Part shown: in pieces, positions 17,454-26,848 of the stretch | Layout: the number at the start of each line of letters is the position of its first letter | Position numbering within the stretch: the first letter of the stretch is position 1 | NCBI GenBank assembly: GCA_025453745.1 | Contig: JALOPS010000001.1 | Location: 1 to 39,057, forward strand | DNA: 39,057 nucleotides | Source: Gemmatimonadaceae bacterium | Lineage (GTDB): Bacteria; Gemmatimonadota; Gemmatimonadetes; Gemmatimonadales; Gemmatimonadaceae | Reading direction: 5' to 3' | The notes under the pieces: model-generated | Database searches by the model: none | What the model was told of the DNA's origin: nothing | Seen by the model: the letters and a program-made list of their open reading frames with translations, nothing else | Made by a program: the position numbers and the translations under genes

Positions 17454-17476
17454 GTGAGGCAGGACAATGACCTCAC
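17454..17476. promoter_or_regulatory. Candidate operator in the XRE/DUF2834 divergent gap
   Basis: GTGAGG at 17454-17459 and CCTCAC at 17471-17476 form a perfect 6-bp inverted repeat with 11 bases between, 22 bases upstream of the regulator start. Centres of the half-sites are about 17 bases apart rather than a full number of turns, so dimer binding across one face is uncertain. Offered as the best symmetrical element in this 109-base gap. Confidence 0.35.
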
Positions 17477-17541
17477 AGGTAGTTGCCGGCATGACCGGGG
17501 CCGCCGACGTTCCGCGCACCTTCTGACTGGAGCCTGCTCCC

Positions 17542-17835
17542 GTGACTCGATGGATGCTCGCACTGACGCTCGCGGCGTTCTCCCTGCTCTCCCTGTTCGC
17601 ACTCCGTGACGTCGGATACTGGGGGATCATTGCCCCGCTCTTCCGGAGCGTTGGCGCGGCGCAGGTCCTGGCGGATCTGTGCATTGCCCTCTCGATCGTT
17701 ATGGTGTGGATCTGGCGCGACGCCCGCTCGACCGGGCGCAATCCCTGGCCCTGGCTGGCGGCCACACTCGTGACGGGATCATTCGGCCCGCTCATCTATC
17801 TGCTCACCCGCGCGCGTCGTCCGGCGACGCCCTGA
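17542..17835 (+). CDS. Small DUF2834-like membrane protein
   Basis: 97 residues with three hydrophobic segments: LALTLAAFSLLSLFALRDVG, VLADLCIALSIVMVWIW and PWPWLAATLVTGSFGPLIYLL. The ending GSFGPLIYLLTR is typical of DUF2834 proteins. Function unknown. The GTG at 17542 has a GGAG about nine bases upstream; an in-frame ATG at 17554 is the alternative. It is transcribed away from the XRE regulator and its stop is close to the possible start of the GT87-like gene, so the two may be cotranscribed. Confidence 0.72.
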   Translation: MTRWMLALTLAAFSLLSLFALRDVGYWGIIAPLFRSVGAAQVLADLCIALSIVMVWIWRDARSTGRNPWPWLAATLVTGSFGPLIYLLTRARRPATP

Positions 17836-17864
17836 CGTCATCGGCTGCGCGCGGCCAGGCGGGG

Positions 17865-19061
17865 GTGCAAATTGGCGCGACCGATGCCACTGCCCCCCGC
17901 CTCCTGTCGACCGTGAGTGCCGCCGAGCGTGCGACGCGCTGGCGCACCGGCCTCGTGGTGGTGCATCTGCTCGCCGCGATCGCGATTGCGGTACAGCACG
18001 TCACGGGCAAGCCGTCGAATAATTTCGCGATCTTCGTCGCCAGCGCGCGCCACCTGCGTGCGGGGCTCGATCTCTATCACGCGTGGCCCGCCGAGCACGC
18101 CGATCTCTTCAAGTATTCGCCCACGGTTGCGCTGGCCTTCACACCGCTCGCCGCGCTCCCCACGTGGGCGGGGTTGCTCACGTGGCACCTGCTCAACGCC
18201 GGTGTGCTCGTGTACGCGGTCTGTCGCGTGCTGCCGACGACCGCTGCGGCGTGGACGCTGGCCATCGTCTTCTTCGAAGCATTGGGCGCGCTGCAGAACG
18301 CGCAGTCCAACGGGTTGTGCGCAGGGTTGATGCTGCTCGCGGCCGATTCGGCCGCGCGTGATCGGCCGTTCGCGGGCGCATGGGCCGTGGCGGGCGGTGC
18401 GCACATCAAGCTCTTTCCCGCGGCGGCCGGCCTCTTTGGCGCGCTCACGCCGCGGCGCGTGCTGCACATGGTGGCGATGGGCATGGGCGTGGTGGCGCTC
18501 GCGCTGCTGCCGTTGCTCGTCACCTCTCCCGCGCAGCTCGTGGCGCACTACACCTCGTGGCTCGCGCTGCTGCGCACCGACGCGGCCGCCTTCGGCATGT
18601 GGTGGGTCGGCGGCATCGTGGAGCGGTTGAGTGGTGTCGCGGTGCCGCACGCGCCCATTCAGCTCGTGGGCACGGCGTGGGTGATCGTCATGGCGTGGCG
18701 ACAGCGCGCGGCGTTCGCGGCACACGGCGATCTGGCCACGCGCATGGCGGTCGTCGGCTCGCTGCTCGTCTACACCGTGCTGTTCAACCACCGCGCGGAA
18801 CCGCCGACGTTCGTCATCGCATTCTCCGGCGTTGCCGTGTGGTGGAGCACCCAACCGCGTGCGCGCTGGCGCACGGCGGTGCTCGTGGCCGTGCTCGTGC
18901 TCGGCTCGCTCGGCGGCACCGATCTGGTACCGCGCGACTTGCGCGTGACGTACCACCAGGAGACGCGCCTGAAGGCCATCGTCGTGCTGGTCGCGTGGGT
19001 GGCGATGCAGCGCGACGTGTGGCGGCGCCACGCTACAACTGCCGGAGCCAGCTCAGCTTGA
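17865..19061 (+). CDS. GT87-like (DUF2029) polyprenol-linked mannosyltransferase
   Basis: Multi-pass membrane protein of about 398 residues. After a first membrane segment comes the family motif NNFAIFVASARHLRAGLDLY, whose N-(F/Y)-x-I/F...G-x-D-(L/P)-Y pattern is typical of GT87/DUF2029 enzymes. Then follow FKYSPTVALAFTPLAALP and AHIKLFPAAAGLFGAL. These enzymes use polyprenyl-phosphate sugars on the periplasmic face. No ATG suits the start. GTG 17865, preceded by AGGCGG, is chosen; GTG 17913 just before the first helix is equally possible, and the open frame upstream to 17679 overlaps the previous gene. Its last 29 bases overlap the end of the convergent DUF5916 gene. Confidence 0.75.
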   Translation: MQIGATDATAPRLLSTVSAAERATRWRTGLVVVHLLAAIAIAVQHVTGKPSNNFAIFVASARHLRAGLDLYHAWPAEHADLFKYSPTVALAFTPLAALPTWAGLLTWHLLNAGVLVYAVCRVLPTTAAAWTLAIVFFEALGALQNAQSNGLCAGLMLLAADSAARDRPFAGAWAVAGGAHIKLFPAAAGLFGALTPRRVLHMVAMGMGVVALALLPLLVTSPAQLVAHYTSWLALLRTDAAAFGMWWVGGIVERLSGVAVPHAPIQLVGTAWVIVMAWRQRAAFAAHGDLATRMAVVGSLLVYTVLFNHRAEPPTFVIAFSGVAVWWSTQPRARWRTAVLVAVLVLGSLGGTDLVPRDLRVTYHQETRLKAIVVLVAWVAMQRDVWRRHATTAGASSA

Positions 19062-21225
19062 CGATCAGCGAATTGGCGCGCGGACTCATCCCGCCGTCGA
19101 TCGCCTGCCGATCGTTGTAGACCACGTAGAGAAACGACAGTGGCGTGAACTCCCAACTGAAGCGCGCATTGAGCGTGCCGCGCTGCTGCGCCGTGTTGTA
19201 CTGGTAGAACGCGCTCCACTGCACGCGGGGATTGAGGAACATGCGCAGTTCGGGGCCCGCCAGGTGCGTGGTGACCGAACTGTCACGCGTGCCCACTGCA
19301 CCCAGTCGACTGAGCTCGTACGCCATGCGCATCGCCACGAAGGGATTGGGCGACCAGCGTGCGCTCGTGATGATGCGGAGGAGTCGGCCGTCGAAGAAGT
19401 CGCCGCCGGTGACGTTGAGTGCACCCGCCAGCCTGGCGCTCTGATCGGTGCGCAGGTCGAAACCGTAGCGCAGGTAGTCGTACGCGCCCGGCGCGATGGT
19501 CACCCCCGGCAGGAACGGGATCGCCACGGTCGGTCGCTGCTGATTCATCTGCACGAACGGAATGAGCCATCCACCACGGCGACTGAGGAACTCCACCGAC
19601 GCTTCGGCGGATGCTTCTTGCAGCGCGCGTGTGTCGGGCGTGTGAAACAGCGCAGCATTCAGCAGCGGCTTGATCCACGTGAGCGCCTGCGGCTTCCACT
19701 TGGGCTGCAAGGTCCACGTGAACGTGGGGCTCGTGTAGAGCACGTTCGGACGCGACACGAAGCCGGTGCGCGGATTGTACGTGTCGCTCACCATCGCGCC
19801 GTTGACGACGGCCTCGAAGGTGGGCGACCGGTAGCCCACACCGTACGTGCCCGCGGTACCGACACGCCCGCCGTCGGCCGACGTGGAGAGCGTGGCGCCA
19901 AGTTGCAGCTTCTCGCCCACGCGCCCGAACGCTTCGAGCGCCGTGACGAGATTGGTGCCACCGCCGCCGCGAGGCCCTGGCGCATCATCGCGCACCGCGA
20001 CCGTGGCACCCAGCCGAGTGGCCCGGCCGAAGAACTGACTGGCACGCGCGACGCCGAACATCCCCGCCCCCTGGTCCCCCACGGCGGCCTGCCGCATCGC
20101 CAGCGCACCAGCCGTGGTCCGTCCCGTGCGGTACGCGTAGCGCACACCGCCGTCGATCGGCAGCAACGTGCCATCATCCGCGAGACCGATGCGTCGCGAG
20201 AAGAAGGGCTGCACCACGTAGCGTCCGCTCGAGAGCCCGCCGGCGTTGAGCAGATCGGCGTTCTCCAGAAAGAACTGCCGCCGCTCGGGAAAGAACACGT
20301 TGAACCGCGTCAGATTGACGACCTGTCGATCGACATCGGCCTGTGCGAAGTCGGTGTTGACCGTCGCCTCGACGAGCGAGTTCGTGGTGGGTGCCCAGAT
20401 CACTTCGCCCCCCACATCGCCGATCGTTCCGCGAAAGCCGCCCGGCGCGCGATCTCGTGAGGATTGCCCCAAGGCGTAGGGGCGCATGCGCACGTTCGTG
20501 CGCGGTGGCGGCGGCGCAATGGAGTCGAGTACCCCGGCGTACGTCAGTCGCCAGCTCGAGAACTGCCGGGGATACGGCATCCACGAGCTCCACTGGAACT
20601 CGCGCCGGACGTTGCGCACAAAATTGATGTCCCACGACGTGAGGCCGGGCACATAGCGCAGCGACGTCCACGGCACCGCCAGCTCCGCGACCCATCCGCT
20701 GTCGCTGCGCGTGGTGCGCACCTTCCACATCGCGTCCCAGTTGAAGTTGAACGAGTCACCGCCGTCGAACGCCTGCACGTCGCCTTGCGCACCATACGGA
20801 TTCACGTGCAACTGGAACGCCGTGCGCCGGTCGCCGAGTGGGCCCATGGTGATGGCGAAATCGTCGGACTCGGGGGGCTCGAAGTCGCGGCGCAGATCGG
20901 GGACGCGATACCCGCCCGCGCTCGCGCTATCGGCGTTGAACACACCGACGTACAGGAAGTCCTCGTCGAAGAGAACGCGCACGCGGCTGGCCCACGGGGT
21001 CGTCGGCGCGTAGTCGGGGCGCGAGGTCGCAAAGTCGCTGGCCGCCGGTGCGCTGCGCCAATCGGCCTCGTCGAGCACACCATCGATGGTGATGCGGCCG
21101 GACGCACGGCGCGCGGCGAGGTGCCGCCGCGTCGCATCGGTGGGCTCGGGCAGCGTGGGCGACTGGCCGCGGACGGGAGAAACGGTGGCTGCAAGGACCA
21201 CCAGCGCTGCGAAGCGGAATCGCAT
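19033..21225 (-). CDS. CBM9-like/DUF5916 outer-membrane protein
   Basis: 730 residues. A signal peptide (ALVVLAATVSPVRGQ) leads into a CBM9-like beta sandwich: RITIDGVLDEADWRSAPAAS, VRVLFDEDFLYVGVFNADS, ELAVPWTSLRYVPG. A DUF5916 barrel follows, with VEATVNTDFAQADVDRQVVN and FFPERRQFFLENADLL, the best-known motifs of this family, and an ending with alternating strands to LIVKLSWLRQL. CBM9-DUF5916 proteins are large outer-membrane barrels of unknown substrate, common in Bacteroidota, Gemmatimonadota and related phyla. Length agrees with the family. The ATG at 21225 is set by the signal peptide. Confidence 0.9.
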   Translation of the reverse strand: MRFRFAALVVLAATVSPVRGQSPTLPEPTDATRRHLAARRASGRITIDGVLDEADWRSAPAASDFATSRPDYAPTTPWASRVRVLFDEDFLYVGVFNADSASAGGYRVPDLRRDFEPPESDDFAITMGPLGDRRTAFQLHVNPYGAQGDVQAFDGGDSFNFNWDAMWKVRTTRSDSGWVAELAVPWTSLRYVPGLTSWDINFVRNVRREFQWSSWMPYPRQFSSWRLTYAGVLDSIAPPPPRTNVRMRPYALGQSSRDRAPGGFRGTIGDVGGEVIWAPTTNSLVEATVNTDFAQADVDRQVVNLTRFNVFFPERRQFFLENADLLNAGGLSSGRYVVQPFFSRRIGLADDGTLLPIDGGVRYAYRTGRTTAGALAMRQAAVGDQGAGMFGVARASQFFGRATRLGATVAVRDDAPGPRGGGGTNLVTALEAFGRVGEKLQLGATLSTSADGGRVGTAGTYGVGYRSPTFEAVVNGAMVSDTYNPRTGFVSRPNVLYTSPTFTWTLQPKWKPQALTWIKPLLNAALFHTPDTRALQEASAEASVEFLSRRGGWLIPFVQMNQQRPTVAIPFLPGVTIAPGAYDYLRYGFDLRTDQSARLAGALNVTGGDFFDGRLLRIITSARWSPNPFVAMRMAYELSRLGAVGTRDSSVTTHLAGPELRMFLNPRVQWSAFYQYNTAQQRGTLNARFSWEFTPLSFLYVVYNDRQAIDGGMSPRANSLIVKLSWLRQL

Positions 21226-21272
21226 GCCACAAGGTCGCGCGAATCGGCGCGCCCGTCGAGAGCCGAGCCCCG

Positions 21273-21944
21273 TTATGTGGCGCCGGTGTGCTGCTCGGTG
21301 AGCGAGAGGAGCTGCCGCACCACGCGCTCGGTCAGTCCCCAGATCACCGCATCGCCGACGCGATATGCCGGAAAGCGTGCGCGCACGCCACCGGTGTCTG
21401 TCGCATCGGTTGCGAACGCGGTGGGCACGTTGCCACCCGGCCCCGCGCGCACCTGCACCACATGTTCCGCAACGGACTCGGGAGCGGCGAGCTGTGCGAG
21501 CGACACCCAGTAGTGGGCGGCCACCTCGTGATTGGGGGTCACCGGGACGTTGTCGCGCAGCACGGCGACGAACGGGCGCACGATGATCGGCGGCAATGCC
21601 GGATTGCGCGGCGCGAGATCGTCGAGCGCACCGAGCACGGTGCCGTGCCGCGCGAGATCGATGCCGACCTCCTCGAACGTTTCGCGCACGGCCGTCGCCG
21701 TGAGGTCAACGTCGCGCGCGTCCTGTCGGCCGCCGGGCAACGCGATGTGTCCGCTCCACGGATCGGATGACTTCTCCGGGCGACGGATCAACAGGAGCTC
21801 GAGCGCATCGGTGACGCTCGACGCGCGCACGATCGCGGCAACCGCTGCCCACTGCCGCACCCCGTCGTCATCGCCCGCGACAACGGGCACGCGCGCCGCG
21901 AGCCGCTGGGCCAGCGGTGCAAAGGCGCCCGGGAGCGTGGTCAA
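21273..21944 (-). CDS. Nudix hydrolase, CoA-pyrophosphatase (NudL) type
   Basis: About 223 residues. The Nudix box region reads LPGGRQDARDVDLTATAVRE followed by TFEEVGID, which matches the GG-x-x-D...TA-x-RE-x-x-EE-x-G form of NudL-type CoA diphosphatases, enzymes that cut CoA and acyl-CoA to 3',5'-ADP and phosphopantetheine. Before it, LELLLIRRPEKSSDPWSGHIA is also typical. No ATG is available. TTG at 21944 overlaps the rhodanese stop (TTGA), and this coupling is the reason for choosing it. The open frame continuing to 23150 lies antisense to other genes and is not protein-like. Confidence 0.82.
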   Translation of the reverse strand: MTTLPGAFAPLAQRLAARVPVVAGDDDGVRQWAAVAAIVRASSVTDALELLLIRRPEKSSDPWSGHIALPGGRQDARDVDLTATAVRETFEEVGIDLARHGTVLGALDDLAPRNPALPPIIVRPFVAVLRDNVPVTPNHEVAAHYWVSLAQLAAPESVAEHVVQVRAGPGGNVPTAFATDATDTGGVRARFPAYRVGDAVIWGLTERVVRQLLSLTEQHTGAT

Positions 21945-22297
21945 TCCTCGAGCGCGCCGCCCGCCGCGACCCACGCCTTGATTCCCCCCGCCATCGACGA
22001 CACGCTCGCGTACCCCATCTCCTGCAGGTTCACCGCCGCCAGCGCGGATCGGTTGCCCGAGGCGCAGTAGAGCACGATGGGCTGCTCGCGCGGCACGCGC
22101 GCTTCGATCGCGCCCTCGAGCGTTCCGCGCGAGAGGTGCACCGCGCCGGGGATGTGCCCCATCTGCCACTCGTTGCCTTCGCGCACATCGACCAGCGCGA
22201 ACGCGGTACCGCTCGCCGTGAGCGCCTGGACATCGGCCACGGTCACTTCGCGGATCTTGGACTTGGCCTCGGCGATAAGCTGCGCTGCAGTCTTCAT
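21941..22297 (-). CDS. Single-domain rhodanese (sulfurtransferase-like)
   Basis: 118 residues. The rhodanese domain shows ALVDVREGNEWQMGHIPGAV, the active loop YCASGNRSALAA with catalytic Cys and the CxxGxR form, then LQEMGYASVSSMAGGIKAW. An N-terminal helix (MKTAAQLIAEAKSKIREV) precedes the domain. Proteins of this type carry persulfide sulfur for transfer to thiols or cyanide; the in vivo partner is unknown. The ATG at 22297 is the natural start, and the longer reading to 22480 lies in the divergent gene. Coupled to the Nudix gene by a TTGA overlap, and divergent from the GT2 gene. Confidence 0.92.
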   Translation of the reverse strand: MKTAAQLIAEAKSKIREVTVADVQALTASGTAFALVDVREGNEWQMGHIPGAVHLSRGTLEGAIEARVPREQPIVLYCASGNRSALAAVNLQEMGYASVSSMAGGIKAWVAAGGALED

Positions 22298-22394
22298 GGA
22301 TGCACGATTTCGTGAGGGACACCGCGGCGCGGCACCACTGGACGCCCGCCACACGTTCATGCAGTGTACCGCCCGCCTCGCCGCCGAACAACGC

Positions 22395-23546
22395 ATGTCT
22401 TTCGTGACCGCCGTCTGCCTGCTCCTCCCCTGGGTCATCCCGGCCCTCGTGGTCCGCTGGCGGCAACGCACGCCGGTCACCCTCGACGACTATCCGGAGA
22501 CGATCGACGATCCGCCGAGGGTGTCGATCGTCCTCCCCGCGCGCAACGAGGCGCGTCACATCGCCGAGTGCGTGGCCGCGATCCGCGCCTCCCGCTACCC
22601 GGCGCTCGAGCTGATCGTCGTCGACGACCACTCGACGGACGCGACGCGTACCCTCGCCGAGTCGGCCGCACGCGGCGATGCGCGCGTGCGCATCGTCGAC
22701 GCACCGGTGCTGCCGCACGGATGGTTCGGCAAGCAGTGGGCGTGCGCGACCGGCGCAACGTACGCCACGGGCACGCTCCTGCTCTTCACCGACGCCGACA
22801 CACGCCATGCCCCGGACCTGGTCGGGCGCATGGTCCGCGCCCGCCACGATCGCCGCGCCACACTCTTCTCGGTCGCCGGCACGCAGGAGATGGTCACGAT
22901 CTGGGAGCGCGCCATCCAGCCGGTGATCTTCCTGCTGATCCTCAGCCGCTACGGTAGCGCCGACAGCATGGAACGCGCCAGCCGCGCCACCGACGTCATC
23001 GCCAACGGGCAATGTCTCATGCTCGACCGCGCCACGTACGATGCGATCGGCGGCCACGCGAGCGTGCGCACCACGGTTGCCGAAGATCTGATGCTCGCGC
23101 AAACGGTCCATCGACACGGCGGCCGCGTGTCGATCCTCCTGGGCCCGCACCAGCTCTCGACGCGCATGTACACGTCACTCGATGAACTGATACGCGGCTG
23201 GGGCAAGAACATCTTCGCCGGCGGACGACTCGCCATGCCCTGGGGCCGCCTCGGGCAACTGCTCTTCCCGGTGCTGCTCCTCGCCTTCCCGCTCGCGCTG
23301 CTCGCGCCATTCCTGGCGCTGCCGTTTGCACTCGCAACACGGGACCTCCCCTTCCTCCTCTGGAGCGCCGGCGCCGCGCTCGCCCCGCTCCTCGTCACCC
23401 GCTGGCTCCTCGCGCGCGACGCGCAGCCGCCCTCGCGTGCACTGCTGCTCCCGCTCGGGGCGCTTCTCACGTTCGTGATCATCGTGCGCGCAACGGTGCG
23501 CGGCGCGCGCGTGGAGTGGAAAGGGCGCGACTACACCTCGCGCTGA
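22395..23546 (+). CDS. GT2 glycosyltransferase, HpnB/CrtQ-like, membrane-bound
   Basis: 383 residues. A first membrane segment (FVTAVCLLLPWVIPALVV) is followed by a GT-A domain: VSIVLPARNEARHIAECVAA, LIVVDDHSTDATRTLAE, GWFGKQWACATGATYATG, and the DxD-type motif FTDADTRH. Later AEDLMLAQTVHRHGGRV corresponds to the acceptor-side E-D region, and three membrane segments close the protein. The GWFGKQWAC motif is shared with HpnB and carotenoid glycosyltransferases (CrtQ), suggesting a lipid or carotenoid acceptor, but specificity cannot be read. ATG 22395 is taken; ATG 22359 in the same frame would add 12 residues. It is read away from the rhodanese gene. Confidence 0.85.
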   Translation: MSFVTAVCLLLPWVIPALVVRWRQRTPVTLDDYPETIDDPPRVSIVLPARNEARHIAECVAAIRASRYPALELIVVDDHSTDATRTLAESAARGDARVRIVDAPVLPHGWFGKQWACATGATYATGTLLLFTDADTRHAPDLVGRMVRARHDRRATLFSVAGTQEMVTIWERAIQPVIFLLILSRYGSADSMERASRATDVIANGQCLMLDRATYDAIGGHASVRTTVAEDLMLAQTVHRHGGRVSILLGPHQLSTRMYTSLDELIRGWGKNIFAGGRLAMPWGRLGQLLFPVLLLAFPLALLAPFLALPFALATRDLPFLLWSAGAALAPLLVTRWLLARDAQPPSRALLLPLGALLTFVIIVRATVRGARVEWKGRDYTSR

Positions 23547-23698
23547 CGCCTGCGGCGGGTTCGCGCATCGACACCAGCGGCGCGCCCACACGCCGACCCC
23601 GGCACACCATGCATCACCCACACGATCCGCGAGCGCCCACGCTTCGCCACGTGTGAAAATGATGAAGCACTTCCGGCCGGACACGGTACCGTCGGCAT

Positions 23699-26600
23699 GT
23701 GCTCTCTCTCGATTCCGCCGCCGCCACCCTCGCCGATACCCGCACCCTCGATGGGCTGCGGGCCCTCACCCGCACACTCGGCTTCCGCGACGCCACACCA
23801 CTCGCGCTCCCCGAGCTGCTCCGCGACCAACTCGGCGGCCGCACCATCGATTCGGCACGCATCGTCCTCGCCGACAACGCGCTCGCCGCCTGCATCGCCA
23901 CCACCACCGCCACCGCCGACCCGCGAAATACGGTCCGCTCCCTCGCCACACAACTCGGCAGACACGCACCACATCAACGCTGGCTCCTCTGCGTCGCCTC
24001 ACCCACCGACGATCGCACCACCATCGCCACCTGGGTCGGCGCACCCCCGGCACTCAAGATCGCCGCCCTCTCGGTCCACCGGACCCACGTCCGACCGTCC
24101 GACGCCGATACCCTGCGCCTCCTCGCCGCTGCACACGACCGCGACCCGCACACCACACACCAACGCTGGTTCGACACCCTCACCCGCGATGCACTCGGCG
24201 ACCGCTTCTATCGGGCAGTCGCCCGCACGCTCGATGATCTCGCCACCTCCGCCGCGCCACGCACTGGCACGGCACGCATCGCGCCATCGGTGCGCCGCGA
24301 ACTCGCGCTCCTCACCGCCAGCCGCCTCCTCTTCCTCGCCTTCCTCGAAGCCAAAGGCTGGCTCGACCACGACCGGCAATTTCTCCGCCGCCACCTCGAA
24401 CGCACACTCGACCTGGGCGGCCACCTGCACCAACGCCTCCTCGATCCGCTCTGCTTCGGCACACTCAACACGCCAGTGCGCCAACGCGCCGCCGCCGCCC
24501 GCAACTTCGGCCAGATCCCGTTCCTCAACGGCGGCCTCTTCGCACGCACCCCCCTCGAGCGGATCACCCCACTCCACTTCGCCGACGCACCGCTCAGCAC
24601 CTTCATCGCCGACGTACTCGGCGGCTTTCGCTTCACCGCCCGCGAGTCCGCCCCACACTGGCACGACGCCGCCGTCGACCCCGCCATGCTCGGCAGAACG
24701 TTCGAATCGCTCATGGCCAGCGACGACCGCAAACGGTTCGGCACCTTCTTCACGCCGCCAGGCCTGGTCGACGAAACACTCGACCGCGCGCTGCAACACA
24801 CGATCACCACACCCGCACCCACACGCGAACAACTGCACGCACTCACCGTCCTCGACCCCGCCTGCGGATCGGGCGCCTTCCTGGTGCGCGCCCTCGAACG
24901 CGTCGCCGATCTCCTGCACGACGCCGGCGACCACCGCCCGGTCCACGAACGCCGACGCGATGTCCTCACCCGCTCGATCTTCGGCATCGATCGCCACCCC
25001 ATCGCCGTCTGGCTCTGCGAACTCCGCCTCTGGCTCAGCGTCGTCATCGATCACCCCGCCACCGACACACGCGACATCCCGCCACTCCCCAACCTCGATC
25101 ACCACCTGCACGTCGGTGACGCCCTCGCCGGCGGTGACTTCACCCACGCGAGCCCCGCCGGCACCGCACTCACCACGCTGCGCCTGCGCTACACCCGCGC
25201 CACCGGCACACGCAAACGCACCCTCGCGCGCACGATCGATCGCGCCGAACGCACACACGCCACCGCCGCACTCGACCGCGCCATCACCGCGCTCACACAC
25301 GAACGACGCGAACAGCTCGCCGCCCTGCGCACCCGCGACCTCTTCGGCCATCGCCCAACACCAAGCCCCAGCGCGCTCCGCACCAAACGCGATCGGCGAC
25401 TCCGACTCCACGAACTGCGCACCCTGCGCCGCTCCCTCACACTCGGCGGCGCCCTCCCCTTCCGCGCCGATGCCCACTTCGCCGACATCGCCGCCCGAGG
25501 CGGCTTCGACATCGTCGTCGGCAATCCCCCGTGGGTCCGCCCGCATCACCTCGACCGCTCCACCCGCGCACTCCTCCGGCGCGACTTCGCCGTTGCACGC
25601 CAGGCGCTCGACGACACAGGACACACCACACGCGGCTTCGGCCTGCAGGTCGACCTCGCCGCCTGCTTCACCGAACGCGCACTCCGACTCCTCCGCCCAG
25701 CAGGCACACTCGCCCTGCTCCTCCCCGCCAAACTCTGGCGCTCGCTCGCCGGCGGACCGCTCCGTGCCCTCCTCACCACCCACGCACACGTCCGCGAAGT
25801 CCACGACCTCTCCGACGGCCCCCAACTCTTCTCCGCCGCCACCTACCCCTCGCTCCTCGTCGCACAACGTCCCGATACACGCAACGACCAGACGGACACA
25901 CCGCACACCGTCGCCGCCAGCGTCGCACGCCGCACCACACGACCGCACTTCGTCATCTGCACCCGCGCACTCGCCAGCGACGCACGACCCAACGCCCCCT
26001 GGCTCGTCGCACCACCCGCCGTGCGACGCACACTCGACACCCTGCGCGACGCCGGCGTCCCACTCCACGCCATCACCGGCGCACCCCGACTCGGCGTCAA
26101 GTGCGGCGTCAATGCCGCCTTCCTCGTGCGCTGCATCGGCACACTCGGCGAGCGCGCACGCATCACCGATGGCACCCGCGAAGCATGGATCGAAGCGCAC
26201 CTCCTGCGCCCCGTCCTCCGCGGCGAAGACCTCGCACGCCGAACGACCGCGCATCCGCTCGCGCTCATCTATCCGCATGACGCCGACGGCACACCGCTGC
26301 GCCCGCTCCCCCCACTCGCCGCACGCTGGTTCGCCCCGTTCCGCGATCGACTCGCCGCCCGCACGGACGCCGCACACGCCCGCCACTGGTACACACTCTT
26401 TCGACTCGACGCCGCACGCACCGACCGCCCACGCATTGCATGGGCCGACATCGGCCGGCACCTCGCCACACGCCTCCTCCCCACCGGCGCCACCGACGTC
26501 CCCCTCAACTCGTGCTATGTCGTCATGCCCCCAGACACGCTCGACCCGCTCGTGCTCCATGCACTGCTCAATGCCCCCATCATCTCCGCCATCCTCGCCC

Positions 26601-26848
26601 TCCTCGCCGAACCCGCACGCGGCGGCTATCGCCGCTACCTCGGCCACACGGTGGGCGCACTCCCCGTCCCCTCCGCAGCCGCATTCCACACGCACGCCGA
26701 TCGCTGGCGCACCCTCGCGCGTGAACTCAGTCCCCACACGCCACCATCGACAGCCCTGCGCGACGCCCTCGACACCGCCTACGCACACTCCCTCGGCCTC
26801 TCTCCCACCACGCTCGATCCGCTCCGGCGATGGCACACCCTCGCGTGA
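23699..26848 (+). CDS. Eco57I-like N6-adenine DNA methyltransferase, 1049 residues
   Basis: A large class I adenine methyltransferase. An N-terminal helical region contains LLTASRLLFLAFLEAKGWLD, typical of Eco57I/PglX/DrmMI-type enzymes, then RFGTFFTPPGLVDETLDRAL. The SAM-binding motif I is DPACGSGAF (about residues 386-394), the catalytic motif is NPPW (609-612), and the C-terminus (LNAPIISAILALLAEPARGG, YRRYLGHTVGALPVP) looks like a target-recognition domain. No PD-(D/E)xK nuclease motif is visible, unlike type IIG enzymes. The start is GTG 23699; an ATG at 23697 belongs to another frame that is also open but not protein-like. It overlaps the helicase by 19 bases. Its coding strand is very C-rich. 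The likely role is DNA modification in a defence pair. Confidence 0.88.
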   Translation: MLSLDSAAATLADTRTLDGLRALTRTLGFRDATPLALPELLRDQLGGRTIDSARIVLADNALAACIATTTATADPRNTVRSLATQLGRHAPHQRWLLCVASPTDDRTTIATWVGAPPALKIAALSVHRTHVRPSDADTLRLLAAAHDRDPHTTHQRWFDTLTRDALGDRFYRAVARTLDDLATSAAPRTGTARIAPSVRRELALLTASRLLFLAFLEAKGWLDHDRQFLRRHLERTLDLGGHLHQRLLDPLCFGTLNTPVRQRAAAARNFGQIPFLNGGLFARTPLERITPLHFADAPLSTFIADVLGGFRFTARESAPHWHDAAVDPAMLGRTFESLMASDDRKRFGTFFTPPGLVDETLDRALQHTITTPAPTREQLHALTVLDPACGSGAFLVRALERVADLLHDAGDHRPVHERRRDVLTRSIFGIDRHPIAVWLCELRLWLSVVIDHPATDTRDIPPLPNLDHHLHVGDALAGGDFTHASPAGTALTTLRLRYTRATGTRKRTLARTIDRAERTHATAALDRAITALTHERREQLAALRTRDLFGHRPTPSPSALRTKRDRRLRLHELRTLRRSLTLGGALPFRADAHFADIAARGGFDIVVGNPPWVRPHHLDRSTRALLRRDFAVARQALDDTGHTTRGFGLQVDLAACFTERALRLLRPAGTLALLLPAKLWRSLAGGPLRALLTTHAHVREVHDLSDGPQLFSAATYPSLLVAQRPDTRNDQTDTPHTVAASVARRTTRPHFVICTRALASDARPNAPWLVAPPAVRRTLDTLRDAGVPLHAITGAPRLGVKCGVNAAFLVRCIGTLGERARITDGTREAWIEAHLLRPVLRGEDLARRTTAHPLALIYPHDADGTPLRPLPPLAARWFAPFRDRLAARTDAAHARHWYTLFRLDAARTDRPRIAWADIGRHLATRLLPTGATDVPLNSCYVVMPPDTLDPLVLHALLNAPIISAILALLAEPARGGYRRYLGHTVGALPVPSAAAFHTHADRWRTLARELSPHTPPSTALRDALDTAYAHSLGLSPTTLDPLRRWHTLA

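Noticed and set aside
23999-26836. 945-residue open frame on the minus strand opposite the methyltransferase
   Set aside because: Composition is extreme (Gly, Ala, Glu, Val, Cys) with no fold-like pattern; it exists because the plus-strand gene is C-rich and poor in T. The plus-strand protein has all methyltransferase motifs.
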